From the IMG/VR virus record IMGVR_UViG_3300027777_000047, positions 1 to 54,432 of that record: DNA of 54,432 nt. One strand, given 5' to 3'. The notes beneath the pieces are model-generated. The model searched no databases and was not told the DNA's origin. It was given only the letters and a program-made list of their open reading frames with translations. This stretch comes from a virus. Made by a program: the position numbers and the translations under genes. This document shows positions 32,172 through 39,223 of this stretch, piece by piece (positions within the stretch are counted from its first letter, which is position 1; every line of letters begins with the position of its first letter).

Positions 32172-32639
32172 ATGGCAAAAACCAAGTCTGCCCCCAAAGC
32201 CACCACCAAGCTCAATCCTAGCATCATCGCTACTAAGGCTATCATCAAAGCCTCCGTTGCCGAAAAAGCCAAGACCCGTGCCGGTGTGCGTGGACCCAAG
32301 GGCGTTGCACTGACCTCTGTAATCACGTTGCTCGCGGGTGCAAACCCCAAACGTCCTACCAGCAAAGCCTACGAGCGCTTTGCCGCCTATAAGGACGGCC
32401 TTACCGTGCAACAAGCACTGGACAGCGGCCTTACCACTCCCGATCTAGCCTACGACGCAGCCCACGGCTACATTGCTATTGAGGGCTATGCTGCGGAACT
32501 GGTTGTTAAAAAAGAGCGCCCAGTTAAAGAACCCAAAGCACCAAAGGCTAAGCGGGTGAAAGCTGAAAAAGTAACAGCCGTGGCTACCGAAGCGCAAAGC
32601 GAGTTGGAAGCCGCCACTGTAGAAGAGACCATCGACTAA
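32172..32639 (+). CDS. Lys/Ala-rich protein upstream of the modification genes
   Basis: 155 residues. A basic N-terminus (A-K-T-K-S-A-P-K-A-T-T-K) precedes a compact helical region (A-L-T-S-V-I-T-L-L-A-G-A-N-P-K-R, T-S-K-A-Y-E-R-F), then a basic tail with K-E-P-K-A-P-K-A-K-R and an acidic end. Highly charged, possibly DNA-associated and histone-like in composition. The gene directly precedes the glycosyltransferase gene by 4 bp, so co-expression is expected. Unknown family. Confidence 0.6.
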   Translation: MAKTKSAPKATTKLNPSIIATKAIIKASVAEKAKTRAGVRGPKGVALTSVITLLAGANPKRPTSKAYERFAAYKDGLTVQQALDSGLTTPDLAYDAAHGYIAIEGYAAELVVKKERPVKEPKAPKAKRVKAEKVTAVATEAQSELEAATVEETID

Positions 32640-32643
32640 GAAG

Positions 32644-33411
32644 ATGCAAATCTTCATCCCCACCTATGGGCGGGCAGGTAGCCAGACTACCTACCGAGCA
32701 CTGGTGGGGGCGGGCCTTATAGTCACGCTCGTGGTCCAAGACCGCGAGCGTGATTTGTATTGTGCCTACCCCCACGTAGAAGTGCTACCGCCGCATATAC
32801 AAACCATTGCGCCCACGCGCCAATACATATTGGACCACTTAGTGCACTCGCGCACGTTTTGCATGGTAGACGACGACTTAGTGTTTTACGCCCGCCGCAC
32901 TGACGACCCCACCAAGCTACGTGACATCACCCCCACCGAGCTAGCGGCTGCATTTGCAGACATGGGGATGCACCTCAACTTGCCCGGCGTGGCGCATGTG
33001 GGTTTTGCCGCCCGCGAAGGCGCTAACCGCAATGTTGCCGAGTACTTGGATAACACGCGCATTATGCGAGTACTAGGCTACCACGCGCCCACGCTGACCC
33101 ATTTAGGGCTTAAGTTTGACGCCATGGAGGTGATGGAGGACTTTCACGTAGCACTTAGCCTGCTAGAGGCTGGCTACAGCAACCGGCTTATGAACCACTA
33201 CGCCCACAACCAAAAAGGGTCCGGCACTGCGGGGGGTTGCTCACACTTCCGTACACCGGAACTACACGCCAAAAACGCACACTTGTTGGCTGCGCTGCAC
33301 CCCGATGTGGTGAAAGTAGTGCAAAAAGAAACCAAGGGCGCATGGGGCGGGGGCACCCGCACAGACGTCAACATTCAATGGAAGAAGGCATATGGTAAAC
33401 GCACTAGCTAG
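32644..33411 (+). CDS. TAGT-like glycosyltransferase (DNA base modification, inferred)
   Basis: 255 residues. Begins I-F-I-P-T-Y-G-R-A-G (a GT-A fold start). A C-M-V-D-D-D-L-V-F-Y motif at 73-82 supplies the DxD metal site (D76-D78). Later E-D-F-H-V-A-L-S-L-L and H-Y-A-H-N-Q-K-G-S-G fit the TET/JBP-associated glycosyltransferase (TAGT) family from phages. These transfer sugars to 5-hydroxymethylated bases in DNA. Here the hydroxymethyl donor would come from the ThyA-like protein downstream, not from a TET oxygenase, which I do not see. Overlaps the next gene by 20 bp. Confidence 0.65.
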   Translation: MQIFIPTYGRAGSQTTYRALVGAGLIVTLVVQDRERDLYCAYPHVEVLPPHIQTIAPTRQYILDHLVHSRTFCMVDDDLVFYARRTDDPTKLRDITPTELAAAFADMGMHLNLPGVAHVGFAAREGANRNVAEYLDNTRIMRVLGYHAPTLTHLGLKFDAMEVMEDFHVALSLLEAGYSNRLMNHYAHNQKGSGTAGGCSHFRTPELHAKNAHLLAALHPDVVKVVQKETKGAWGGGTRTDVNIQWKKAYGKRTS

Positions 33412-34216
33412 CTACCCCCGCACCAGTGACCTTGCGTACTGGATAAACGAACGCGAGTCTATACGCCTGCGCAGACAAGCCGGTGCACCCGCCCCTTGGA
33501 CCATTGACCCCGACATGGCTAATGTGAGGTATTGCAATGTACATCGTGAAGACGATAAGGTTACTAAGTGGCTTCGTACTAACCCTGTGTATAGCGGCCC
33601 TGACGTTGCTGTTTGGCGCGTTGTGCTTAGCCGCATGGTCAACCGTATTAGCAGCTTGGAGGCTATTCAACTCTACGCTGAAGAGGATAGTTTGGTGGAC
33701 ATAAAAGCTATGCTAAAAGAGCTGCGCAAGCGTTGGACTATCTGGGGCAATGCGTACACCATAAGCACCTGCGGTAAGAGCATGGACAAAGTGGACTACG
33801 TACTTGACCACGTAGTTGCTGCTGTTAAACAGCGAGCGTTTATTTTTGACACCCTTGACAGTACACATCAACAACTAATGCGGGTTGACGGCCTTGGCAG
33901 TTTTTTGGCCGGCCAAGTGGTGGCAGACCTTAAAAACATGCCGGGGCATCCGCTAAGCGCAGCACCCGACTTTGACACCTTTGCAGTGCCCGGTCCGGGT
34001 AGCCTAAAGGGGCTTGCGGCATACTTTGGGGGGGTAGCTACACCGGGGCAGTTTAAAGCCCTGCTGGGCACCGCCACGGCCCAAGTGGCACCCCTGTTGG
34101 CAAATTACGTAACCCCCATACACGCACAGGACATGCAAAACTGTTTTTGTGAATTTAGTAAGTACATCCGCGTGCGCGAAGGCGGTAGAGCAAGGAACAA
34201 CTATGCACCTAATTAA
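33392..34216 (+). CDS. Alpha-glutamyl/putrescinyl thymine pyrophosphorylase-like protein
   Basis: 274 residues. W-I-N-E-R-E-S-I-R-L-R-R near 17-28, P-A-P-W-T-I-D-P-D-M, R-Y-C-N-V-H-R-E-D-D-K-V-T-K-W-L and G-L-G-S-F-L-A-G-Q-V-V-A-D-L match the phage family that acts on 5-hydroxymethyluracil in DNA (aGPT-PPlase/hmdU DNA kinase helical domain family). The homologues activate hydroxymethyl groups by pyrophosphorylation for later replacement. The domain lies between a glycosyltransferase and a ThyA-like protein, overlapping both, which supports a base modification pathway. Confidence 0.7.
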   Translation: MVNALASYPRTSDLAYWINERESIRLRRQAGAPAPWTIDPDMANVRYCNVHREDDKVTKWLRTNPVYSGPDVAVWRVVLSRMVNRISSLEAIQLYAEEDSLVDIKAMLKELRKRWTIWGNAYTISTCGKSMDKVDYVLDHVVAAVKQRAFIFDTLDSTHQQLMRVDGLGSFLAGQVVADLKNMPGHPLSAAPDFDTFAVPGPGSLKGLAAYFGGVATPGQFKALLGTATAQVAPLLANYVTPIHAQDMQNCFCEFSKYIRVREGGRARNNYAPN

Positions 34217-35186
34217 AGTACGGAACATTAACCAAGCCGTTGACGAGGGCTTTAACTGGCTTAAAGTAGCCGGTGTGGACGAACCCAGCCGCAACGGCAC
34301 CGTGCGGGTGGCTCCCGGCCCGGTAGTTACCGAGTACACACACCCCACCGAGCGTGTGCTTTTTAACACAGACCGAGATGCTAACCCCGTGTTCCACTTA
34401 CTAGAGTCTTTGTGGATGTTGGCGGGGCGGCAGGACAGCGGCTTTTTACTACCCTACAACGCCCGCATGGCCGAATACGCCGAGCCTAATGGCGATATCC
34501 ACGGGGCCTACGGCTACCGCTGGCGCAACATGTTTGGCATAGACCAAGTGTTAGAAATTGTGCACGAGCTACGCAAATCGCCCAGCAGTAGACAGTGCGT
34601 TATGCAGATGTGGTCTGCTACGGCCGACCTTGGCTGTACCGCTAAAGACCGCCCCTGCAACACGCACATCTATTTTGACACTAGACCCTGCGCTACCGGC
34701 GCACGTAGCTTAAACATGACCGTGTGCTGCCGCAGTAACGACGCTCTTTGGGGTGCCTACGGCGCTAACGCGGTGCACTTTAGCGTGTTGCAAGAACTTA
34801 TGGCGCTGGGCATTGGAGTGCCCGTGGGCGTGTACAGACAGTTTAGCAATAACTTCCACGCATATACATCGGTGCCTTTAGCGGCGCAGTGGTTAAAGCA
34901 CCCCCCGGCATACGAACCCACCGCCTACCCACCCGTAATACCGTTGTTGACACCATTAGAAACGATTGAAGACTTTTACATGGACTGCCGTGCCTTGTGC
35001 AACCCACGCGCCGTGCAGACGTATGTAACTAACTTCTTTAACCAAGTGGTAGTGCCCTTAAAAACCGCCTACGACGCCCGCAAACTAGGTGCCCGCACTT
35101 GGCGCTTGCAGCTAGACCACATGCCCCACTGCGACTGGAAGGTGGCCTTTATTGAATGGACCGAGAGGAGACAACATGTCAGCTAA
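34203..35186 (+). CDS. ThyA-like dUMP/dCMP hydroxymethylase or thymidylate synthase
   Basis: 327 residues, AAGGA 8 nt upstream. Nucleophile Cys152 in D-R-P-C-N-T-H, R-S-N-D at 177-180 and N189 in G-A-N-A-V-H-F-S are the ThyA-superfamily core (compare L-P-P-C-H and R-S-x-D-x-x-x-G-x-P-F-N). The G-A-Y-G-A-N-A variant is typical of phage family members that may make 5-hydroxymethylpyrimidine nucleotides, using methylene-tetrahydrofolate and water instead of reduction. Plain thymidylate synthase activity cannot be excluded from sequence. The gene order with two modification enzymes favours the hydroxymethylase role. Confidence 0.75.
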   Translation: MHLIKVRNINQAVDEGFNWLKVAGVDEPSRNGTVRVAPGPVVTEYTHPTERVLFNTDRDANPVFHLLESLWMLAGRQDSGFLLPYNARMAEYAEPNGDIHGAYGYRWRNMFGIDQVLEIVHELRKSPSSRQCVMQMWSATADLGCTAKDRPCNTHIYFDTRPCATGARSLNMTVCCRSNDALWGAYGANAVHFSVLQELMALGIGVPVGVYRQFSNNFHAYTSVPLAAQWLKHPPAYEPTAYPPVIPLLTPLETIEDFYMDCRALCNPRAVQTYVTNFFNQVVVPLKTAYDARKLGARTWRLQLDHMPHCDWKVAFIEWTERRQHVS

Positions 35187-35427
35187 CGATACCCAAGTGG
35201 CCGGTACCCACTATCACACCAAGGGCGCTGCTCTACAGCACTGGGACCTTGTAGCCATGTTTGAGTGGGACTATTTTCAAGGCCAAATTACCAAATACTT
35301 AATGCGTTGGAAGTACAAGCACAAAACCCCGGACGCTAGACTGGAAGACTTACGCAAGGCCCGCCACTTTTTAGACAAGTACATTGAGCTTGAGCAGGCG
35401 AAAGCCGAGCAATGCAGCACGCTATAA
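35176..35427 (+). CDS. DUF3310-family protein
   Basis: 83 residues with GAGAGGAG upstream. Motifs G-T-H-Y-H..Q-H-W-D-L-V-A-M, F-Q-G-Q-I-T-K-Y-L-M-R-W and L-E-D-L-R-K-A-R-H-F-L-D match the DUF3310 family, sometimes annotated as nucleotide kinase in phages. In a modification operon such a protein could help convert the modified monophosphate, which is speculative. Overlaps the ThyA-like gene by 11 bp. Confidence 0.75.
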   Translation: MSANDTQVAGTHYHTKGAALQHWDLVAMFEWDYFQGQITKYLMRWKYKHKTPDARLEDLRKARHFLDKYIELEQAKAEQCSTL

Positions 35428-35428
35428 T
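35413..35428 (+). promoter_or_regulatory. Palindromic -10 promoter inside the end of the DUF3310 gene
   Basis: TGCAGCACGCTATAAT; the right half of the palindrome and the TATAAT box (35423-35428) are intact. It would drive the small genes from 35448. Confidence 0.6.
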
Positions 35429-35447
35429 TAACCATACCCCCGTACCT

Positions 35448-35666
35448 ATGATGCAACCCCTACCTATTAAGACCAAATCTAGCCTAGACATACCTAAGTT
35501 GCTTAGTATGCTAGAGGCCGACCCCCGCCCGCAACTATTCGCGGCAAATGCGGGGGTGCCTGCCACCGTGCGCAACTGGATGCTACGCCACCACTACCCC
35601 AAACGCCTGAGCGCTATTACTTTGGCGGGCGGCTTTGCCCTGTCACTTAAAGGAGACACCACATGA
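35448..35666 (+). CDS. Small hypothetical protein
   Basis: 72 residues from ATG 35448 (an adjacent ATG at 35451 is also possible; an upstream ATG at 35412 lies inside the promoter). Contains L-D-I-P-K-L-L-S-M-L-E-A-D-P-R-P and V-R-N-W-M-L-R-H-H-Y-P-K-R, a possible small helix-turn-helix. The ribosome binding site is weak. Stop overlaps the next start. Confidence 0.5.
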   Translation: MMQPLPIKTKSSLDIPKLLSMLEADPRPQLFAANAGVPATVRNWMLRHHYPKRLSAITLAGGFALSLKGDTT

Positions 35667-35827
35667 CTAAAGACCGTTACCCCCGCACACTTAACGAGGC
35701 TTTTGGCCCTTACAACGACCGTTGGTACAGTGTTAACCCCCACGATTGGCAAGACCTGTTAGTTGGCGTGTGTAGTTTGGTTGCAGGTGTTGTGCTTGTG
35801 GGCCTAGTACTCTGGGGCGTTGTATGA
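35663..35827 (+). CDS. Small single-span membrane protein
   Basis: 54 residues with AAGGAG upstream, ATGA overlap with the upstream stop. N-terminal 25 residues polar, C-terminal W-Q-D-L-L-V-G-V-C-S-L-V-A-G-V-V-L-V-G-L-V-L-W forms one membrane helix. Such tiny membrane proteins in the middle region may block superinfection or affect the host envelope. This is inference from topology only. Confidence 0.6.
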   Translation: MTKDRYPRTLNEAFGPYNDRWYSVNPHDWQDLLVGVCSLVAGVVLVGLVLWGVV

Positions 35828-35988
35828 CTTGCAACAACGACTGTGACCAAGGCAGGCGATGCAATTGCGGTCTAAAACAATGTAATCTTTTTTTAGACGT
35901 CATGGAAGGGTTTGTCACCCTGTCCGCACTTGTCGGCATCGTTGCCAGCATTTGCTTTGCATTTGGCTTTTACTGGTATCGCACATGA
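35824..35988 (+). CDS. Small Cys-rich protein with one membrane helix
   Basis: 54 residues. N-terminus C-N-N-D-C-D-Q-G-R-R-C-N-C-G-L-K-Q-C has five cysteines, followed by a polar spacer and a hydrophobic helix (L-S-A-L-V-G-I-V-A-S-I-C-F-A-F-G-F-Y-W). Starts within ATGA of the upstream stop. Metal binding at the membrane face is likely. No family known. Confidence 0.6.
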   Translation: MTCNNDCDQGRRCNCGLKQCNLFLDVMEGFVTLSALVGIVASICFAFGFYWYRT

Positions 35989-36230
35989 AAGCACAATGGC
36001 CCGAACGCATTCGCGCAATCCTGCGTGACGAAGAAGACGGCTGCACCATAGCAGAGCTTGCTGATCGCTTGAGTGCGCCAAAAGCGTCTATTGCATCCGC
36101 CGTAACTCGGATGCCTGACACCTACATAGACAGTTGGACTGAAGCAGGCCAAGGCCGACCCTATGAGGCTATCTGGTGCGTAGTTGTTACGCCTGAGAAC
36201 TGCCCCCAACCTACAAGGAGAATTAAATGA
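35985..36230 (+). CDS. Small winged helix-turn-helix-like protein
   Basis: 81 residues. W-P-E-R-I-R-A-I-L-R-D-E-E-D-G-C-T-I-A-E-L-A-D-R-L-S-A-P-K-A-S-I-A-S-A-V is a clean helix-turn-helix with a following wing-like R-M-P-D-T-Y-I-D-S-W. Likely a DNA-binding transcription factor; target unknown. ATG 35985 overlaps the upstream stop. Confidence 0.6.
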   Translation: MKAQWPERIRAILRDEEDGCTIAELADRLSAPKASIASAVTRMPDTYIDSWTEAGQGRPYEAIWCVVVTPENCPQPTRRIK

Positions 36231-36766
36231 AAGAAGCACTGAAGCTGGCGCTTGAATGGGCAGAAGCGCATGGAGAAATTGTTTTTGCTGGTGGCGGTAC
36301 GTCTGCTGTAGCAGGCATGAATGCGTGGGCCGCTGCCCTCAAAGAAGCCCTAGCACAGCCAGCGCAGGAGCCTGTGGCGTTGGATGTGACCATTGAAGGA
36401 GATGCGGCAAAAATTCTGGCTGCTATGTTGGAGCCAATGCTTGACGAACCGACCGCAATTCGCTTGTTGGTCGGAAGTGGTTATTTGGGATACGGACTAT
36501 ATGTTGCAGCCTCCGAGTATCAAGATGAAGGCGCGGTATTTTTGGTCAACACCACCCCACCCGCAGAACAGCCAGCACAGCCAGCGCAAGAGCCGGACGA
36601 GTTAACAATTGCTTACATGAGCGGGTTATATGACGGCAAGAAAAAGCGCCCGTGGATAGGGCTGACGTATGCGCAATTCTTGGAAGCTGCAAGGCTTGCC
36701 GAAACCGGAAATTATCTGGTCGCGTTTCAACGCATCCAACAATGGTTGCAGGAGCTGAACACATGA
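36227..36766 (+). CDS. Hypothetical protein with ALAQPAQEP repeats
   Basis: 179 residues, CAAGGAG upstream. Starts M-K-E-A-L-K-L-A-L-E-W-A-E-A-H-G-E and has the phrase A-L-A-Q-P-A-Q-E-P once and a Q-P-A-Q-P-A-Q-E-P variant later. This pattern is frequent in phages and prophages of Burkholderiales, and the function is unknown there. Helical and probably soluble. Confidence 0.65.
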   Translation: MKEALKLALEWAEAHGEIVFAGGGTSAVAGMNAWAAALKEALAQPAQEPVALDVTIEGDAAKILAAMLEPMLDEPTAIRLLVGSGYLGYGLYVAASEYQDEGAVFLVNTTPPAEQPAQPAQEPDELTIAYMSGLYDGKKKRPWIGLTYAQFLEAARLAETGNYLVAFQRIQQWLQELNT

Positions 36767-36966
36767 CCGAGCAATACTTAGCAGGCGGCTCAGAGTTTTT
36801 GTACCCAAAAGCAGGCGATCCACGGCCACCAATGACAACTAAAATTCTGCTTTTGACTCAAGGTGGTGTTTGCATACCGGGATTTTGGAATGACCACTGG
36901 TGCTTGGGCTGGTTACCCTTACCTAAGCGGAATACAGCTAAAGAAGACACTAAGCAAGCTGACTAG
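36763..36966 (+). CDS. Last rightward gene; hypothetical
   Basis: 67 residues, ATGA overlap with the previous gene. Core T-T-K-I-L-L-L-T-Q-G-G-V-C-I-P-G-F-W and W-C-L-G-W-L-P-L-P-K-R is strand-rich. It overlaps the convergent endolysin stop by 17 nt (36950-36966). I see no terminator, so read-through antisense RNA may occur. Family not recognised. Confidence 0.6.
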   Translation: MTEQYLAGGSEFLYPKAGDPRPPMTTKILLLTQGGVCIPGFWNDHWCLGWLPLPKRNTAKEDTKQAD

Positions 36967-37459
36967 CCGCAGCCTGTACCTGAGCAACCCGGTTGCCCCA
37001 ACCCTTGCCGAATGTACCCCACGTAGGCAGAGTAGCCAGAAACTGCAACCGTTGGTCATTGTACTGGGCAATAAGGTCCTGCACGGGCACTGCGGCCACT
37101 GCTGCAAGGGTAGCGGGGCCAATAGCGCCGTCAGCAGCCACGCCTACGGCCTGCTGTAGCCACTTGGCAGCACGCCCGGGGCCGCTGTTAATGGAGGCGT
37201 CAAACACGGCGTAATCCAACCCAGCGGGTAACTGATCACCAGCAACCCGGTCCCAATACTTGCTCTTGTACAAGGGGGCAACGGCGGCAGGGGTAAGGGC
37301 GCGCATGTCGGCCTCGGATACAGGGTGCCCCACAAAAGCCTCCCACACGGCCTTAGTACAGCCCAAGTTGGTCATGCCTCCGGGGTCTTTTGGATTATTT
37401 ACATAACCCCCCTCTGACTGGAGTACGTGGGCCAAAGCGGCGGCAAAATTGTTTTTCAT
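36950..37459 (-). CDS. Endolysin, GH108 N-acetylmuramidase with PG-binding domain
   Basis: 169 residues with GGAG 8 nt upstream. S-E-G-G-Y at 15-19 holds the catalytic Glu of GH108 muramidases; G-M-T-N-L-G follows. The C-terminal V-G-V-A-A-D-G-A-I-G-P-A-T-L-A-A-V is the PG_binding_3 signature. There is no signal peptide, so it needs the neighbouring holin. Last gene of the late arm, convergent with the early arm. ATGA overlap with the holin gene. Confidence 0.9.
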   Translation of the reverse strand: MKNNFAAALAHVLQSEGGYVNNPKDPGGMTNLGCTKAVWEAFVGHPVSEADMRALTPAAVAPLYKSKYWDRVAGDQLPAGLDYAVFDASINSGPGRAAKWLQQAVGVAADGAIGPATLAAVAAVPVQDLIAQYNDQRLQFLATLPTWGTFGKGWGNRVAQVQAAASQLA

Positions 37460-37953
37460 TTCAGCAGCTCCTTGCTCATGGTTTCAGTCTTGTCCTTGCT
37501 GGATTTACTGGAGCCGTAGAAAAAGCTGATGATCGTCGCCACGGCAGTGCCCAATAAGAAGCCAAGGATAATGTTGCCGAAGTCTTTGCCACTGGCGGGC
37601 ACCGTGCCGAAGGTAATGGCGAAGAAGTAAGACATTGAGCCTACGCTCCAGAACCAAGCGAACCAATAAATAAAATGCTTGGCAAACAAATCCTCTTGCT
37701 GTAGGGCCACTTCCTGCATGTGCCGTGCGGAGTCGCGGTCGGCGTTCTCCAGCTCGAACTGGCGTAGGTCTAATTCAGCTAGTTTGGATGCCGCTTCCGG
37801 GTCGCCTGCGATGGCCTTAGCCACGGCCTCCACAGTATCTTCAACGCCAAATTTGCTAGCAATAGCAGACACAGCAAGCCCCCCGAGAGGGCCGCCAACG
37901 GCGGTAGCAACAGCGGGTGCGATGCCCTTGAGTAAATTAAGTAGAGTTTCCAT
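37456..37953 (-). CDS. Holin-like protein (3TMS type)
   Basis: 165 residues from ATG 37953; an upstream ATG in frame lies in the neighbouring gene. N-terminal T-A-V-G-G-P-L-G-G-L-A-V-S-A-I-A-S-K-F-G and the central helical spacer match the Holin_3TMS family. Two strong membrane helices near the C-terminus (F-I-Y-W-F-A-W-F-W-S-V and I-I-L-G-F-L-L-G-T-A-V-A-T-I) and a Lys/Ser tail complete it. It would open the membrane to release the endolysin coded next to it. Confidence 0.75.
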   Translation of the reverse strand: METLLNLLKGIAPAVATAVGGPLGGLAVSAIASKFGVEDTVEAVAKAIAGDPEAASKLAELDLRQFELENADRDSARHMQEVALQQEDLFAKHFIYWFAWFWSVGSMSYFFAITFGTVPASGKDFGNIILGFLLGTAVATIISFFYGSSKSSKDKTETMSKELLK

Positions 37954-37954
37954 A

Positions 37955-38425
37955 TCATTTCCCCATAAATGCCACATATTGCGCGGTGCCCCACGCGACT
38001 AAGGTAAGCAAGGCTGCGATGGCAGCAATGAGAAGCACCAGCTCAATGACTTCCTCAATCTCCTTCTTGCGCTTTGCTTTGGCCTTGTCGGCCTCAACCT
38101 CGTCTTTTTTATTTTGCGCCACAATGCGATTGCGCTCCCGCAGGAAGTCCATCCAGAGATTGGTTTTGCCCCTGCGCATGAAGGAGTTTTTGATCTCTTC
38201 CTCAACCTGCTGCATCTCTTCGGCAAGCTGGATAAACTGCATGGCCTGCGAATTTACCGACTGAAATGGGTTCTTAGTCGGGCTGGCCTTCTCTTTCATC
38301 ACCGCATCTTTGGCATCAAAGAATTGGTGAAACAATTCCGAGGCATCTTTGCCAAGGGCAATGGCCTGTTTCACGCCCGCTATGGTTGCTCGGGCCGTGG
38401 CGATGAGCGTGATGGGGTCGATCAT
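37955..38425 (-). CDS. Lysis-cassette protein with C-terminal membrane helix
   Basis: 156 residues. Helical charged body (E-E-M-Q-Q-V-E-E-E-I-K-N, A-D-K-A-K-A-K-R-K-K-E-I-E-E) with a C-terminal membrane segment (V-L-L-I-A-A-I-A-A-L-L-T-L-V-A). N-in/C-anchored topology could fit a spanin-like or antiholin role, which I cannot distinguish. Coupled to the upstream gene by ATGA. Confidence 0.6.
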   Translation of the reverse strand: MIDPITLIATARATIAGVKQAIALGKDASELFHQFFDAKDAVMKEKASPTKNPFQSVNSQAMQFIQLAEEMQQVEEEIKNSFMRRGKTNLWMDFLRERNRIVAQNKKDEVEADKAKAKRKKEIEEVIELVLLIAAIAALLTLVAWGTAQYVAFMGK

Positions 38426-38661
38426 TTGTCTTGTTTGTTATCTAACTTGTCAAAGATTTTATCAAGCATAGCTTTGACATCACGCATGTCTTCACGATAG
38501 TCATCACGACCTACGTAAGTTTTTGGTAAGTCTTCTCGCATCTTAGACAAGTCAGCTTTGAGTTCTTTAACTGCTGCCCATAGTTCTCTAGCAAACCACC
38601 CAACAACAGACATAGCAACACCAAGGATTACATTAAGAAGTTGTTGGTATTCCATATCCAT
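38422..38661 (-). CDS. Small membrane protein with coiled coil, lysis cassette
   Basis: 79 residues. N-terminal L-L-N-V-I-L-G-V-A-M-S-V-V-G-W-F membrane helix, then A-V-K-E-L-K-A-D-L-S-K-M-R-E coiled coil. This matches a family of small phage membrane proteins in lysis regions. i-spanin or holin regulator is possible. Overlaps the next gene. ATG at 38661; ATG 38655 is also in frame. Confidence 0.6.
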   Translation of the reverse strand: MDMEYQQLLNVILGVAMSVVGWFARELWAAVKELKADLSKMREDLPKTYVGRDDYREDMRDVKAMLDKIFDKLDNKQDK

Positions 38662-38664
38662 ATT

Positions 38665-38865
38665 CTACTTGTCAGCCAGTGCAGTAGTGGTCAGTTCACG
38701 CAGCACCAGCATCAGCACAGGCCACAGCATAATGATGTATGCCCGATAAGGTGCAGGCACAAATTGCCCAAGGAAGCCGCTATTAGCCTCAATGACAGTC
38801 AGCAGCGCACCAACCAAGGCTACCCAGTAGGTTTTGGACTTGAAGCGCTGAATGATGGCATTCAT
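38665..38865 (-). CDS. Second holin-like small membrane protein
   Basis: 66 residues from ATG 38865 (overlap ATGA with upstream). Two hydrophobic stretches: Y-W-V-A-L-V-G-A-L-L-T-V-I and A-Y-I-I-M-L-W-P-V-L-M-L-V-L. Charge pattern (basic start, short loops) fits a class II holin. With the 3TMS-type gene two such candidates lie in one cassette, so one could be an antiholin. Confidence 0.65.
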   Translation of the reverse strand: MNAIIQRFKSKTYWVALVGALLTVIEANSGFLGQFVPAPYRAYIIMLWPVLMLVLRELTTTALADK

Positions 38866-39209
38866 GCTGTCACCCAAGGCAAAGCAGGTTCAGCAGCAGC
38901 TTGTGCCAACTGACGAGCAATCTGTCCAGCCACCTGGGCTTCACCTTCGTCCTTGATTAGACTGGTAGATGACTGCTCAACGCCATCCATGTCTGTCCAA
39001 GTAGTGACAACAGGCTCAAAGCACCAAGCAAGCACTTGCTCCTCAGTAAGCTGGTCGTAAGGGATAAACAAATCCCCACGGGCAAGAGTGCAAGTGTATG
39101 CAGCCGATGCTGTGCTGTCTCCATCGGTAGCGGTGACTGTCAGGTCAACCTTGACAACCAAATTGTCTTCAGCGACTGTGACTTTGTTAATTGACCATTT
39201 AAATTCCAT
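38862..39209 (-). CDS. Conserved fibre-region protein (DUF7936-like)
   Basis: 115 residues, AAGGA 8 nt upstream. F-K-W-S-I-N-K-V-T-V-A-E-D-N-L-V-V-K-V-D-L-T-V, T-D-G-D-S-T-A-S-A-A-Y and P-Y-D-Q-L-T-E-E-Q-V-L-A-W-C-F-E match a family found beside tail-fibre genes in many phages (DUF7936 as I recall). Probably a fibre-assembly or tip-associated protein. The role is not known. Confidence 0.65.
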   Translation of the reverse strand: MEFKWSINKVTVAEDNLVVKVDLTVTATDGDSTASAAYTCTLARGDLFIPYDQLTEEQVLAWCFEPVVTTWTDMDGVEQSSTSLIKDEGEAQVAGQIARQLAQAAAEPALPWVTA

Positions 39210-39223
39210 GATTTTTCCTTAAA

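Noticed and set aside
17970-36966. Integrase, excisionase or phage repressor in the early region
   Set aside because: No tyrosine or serine recombinase motifs; the only helix-turn-helix candidate (35985) is short and not in a lysogeny-type context.
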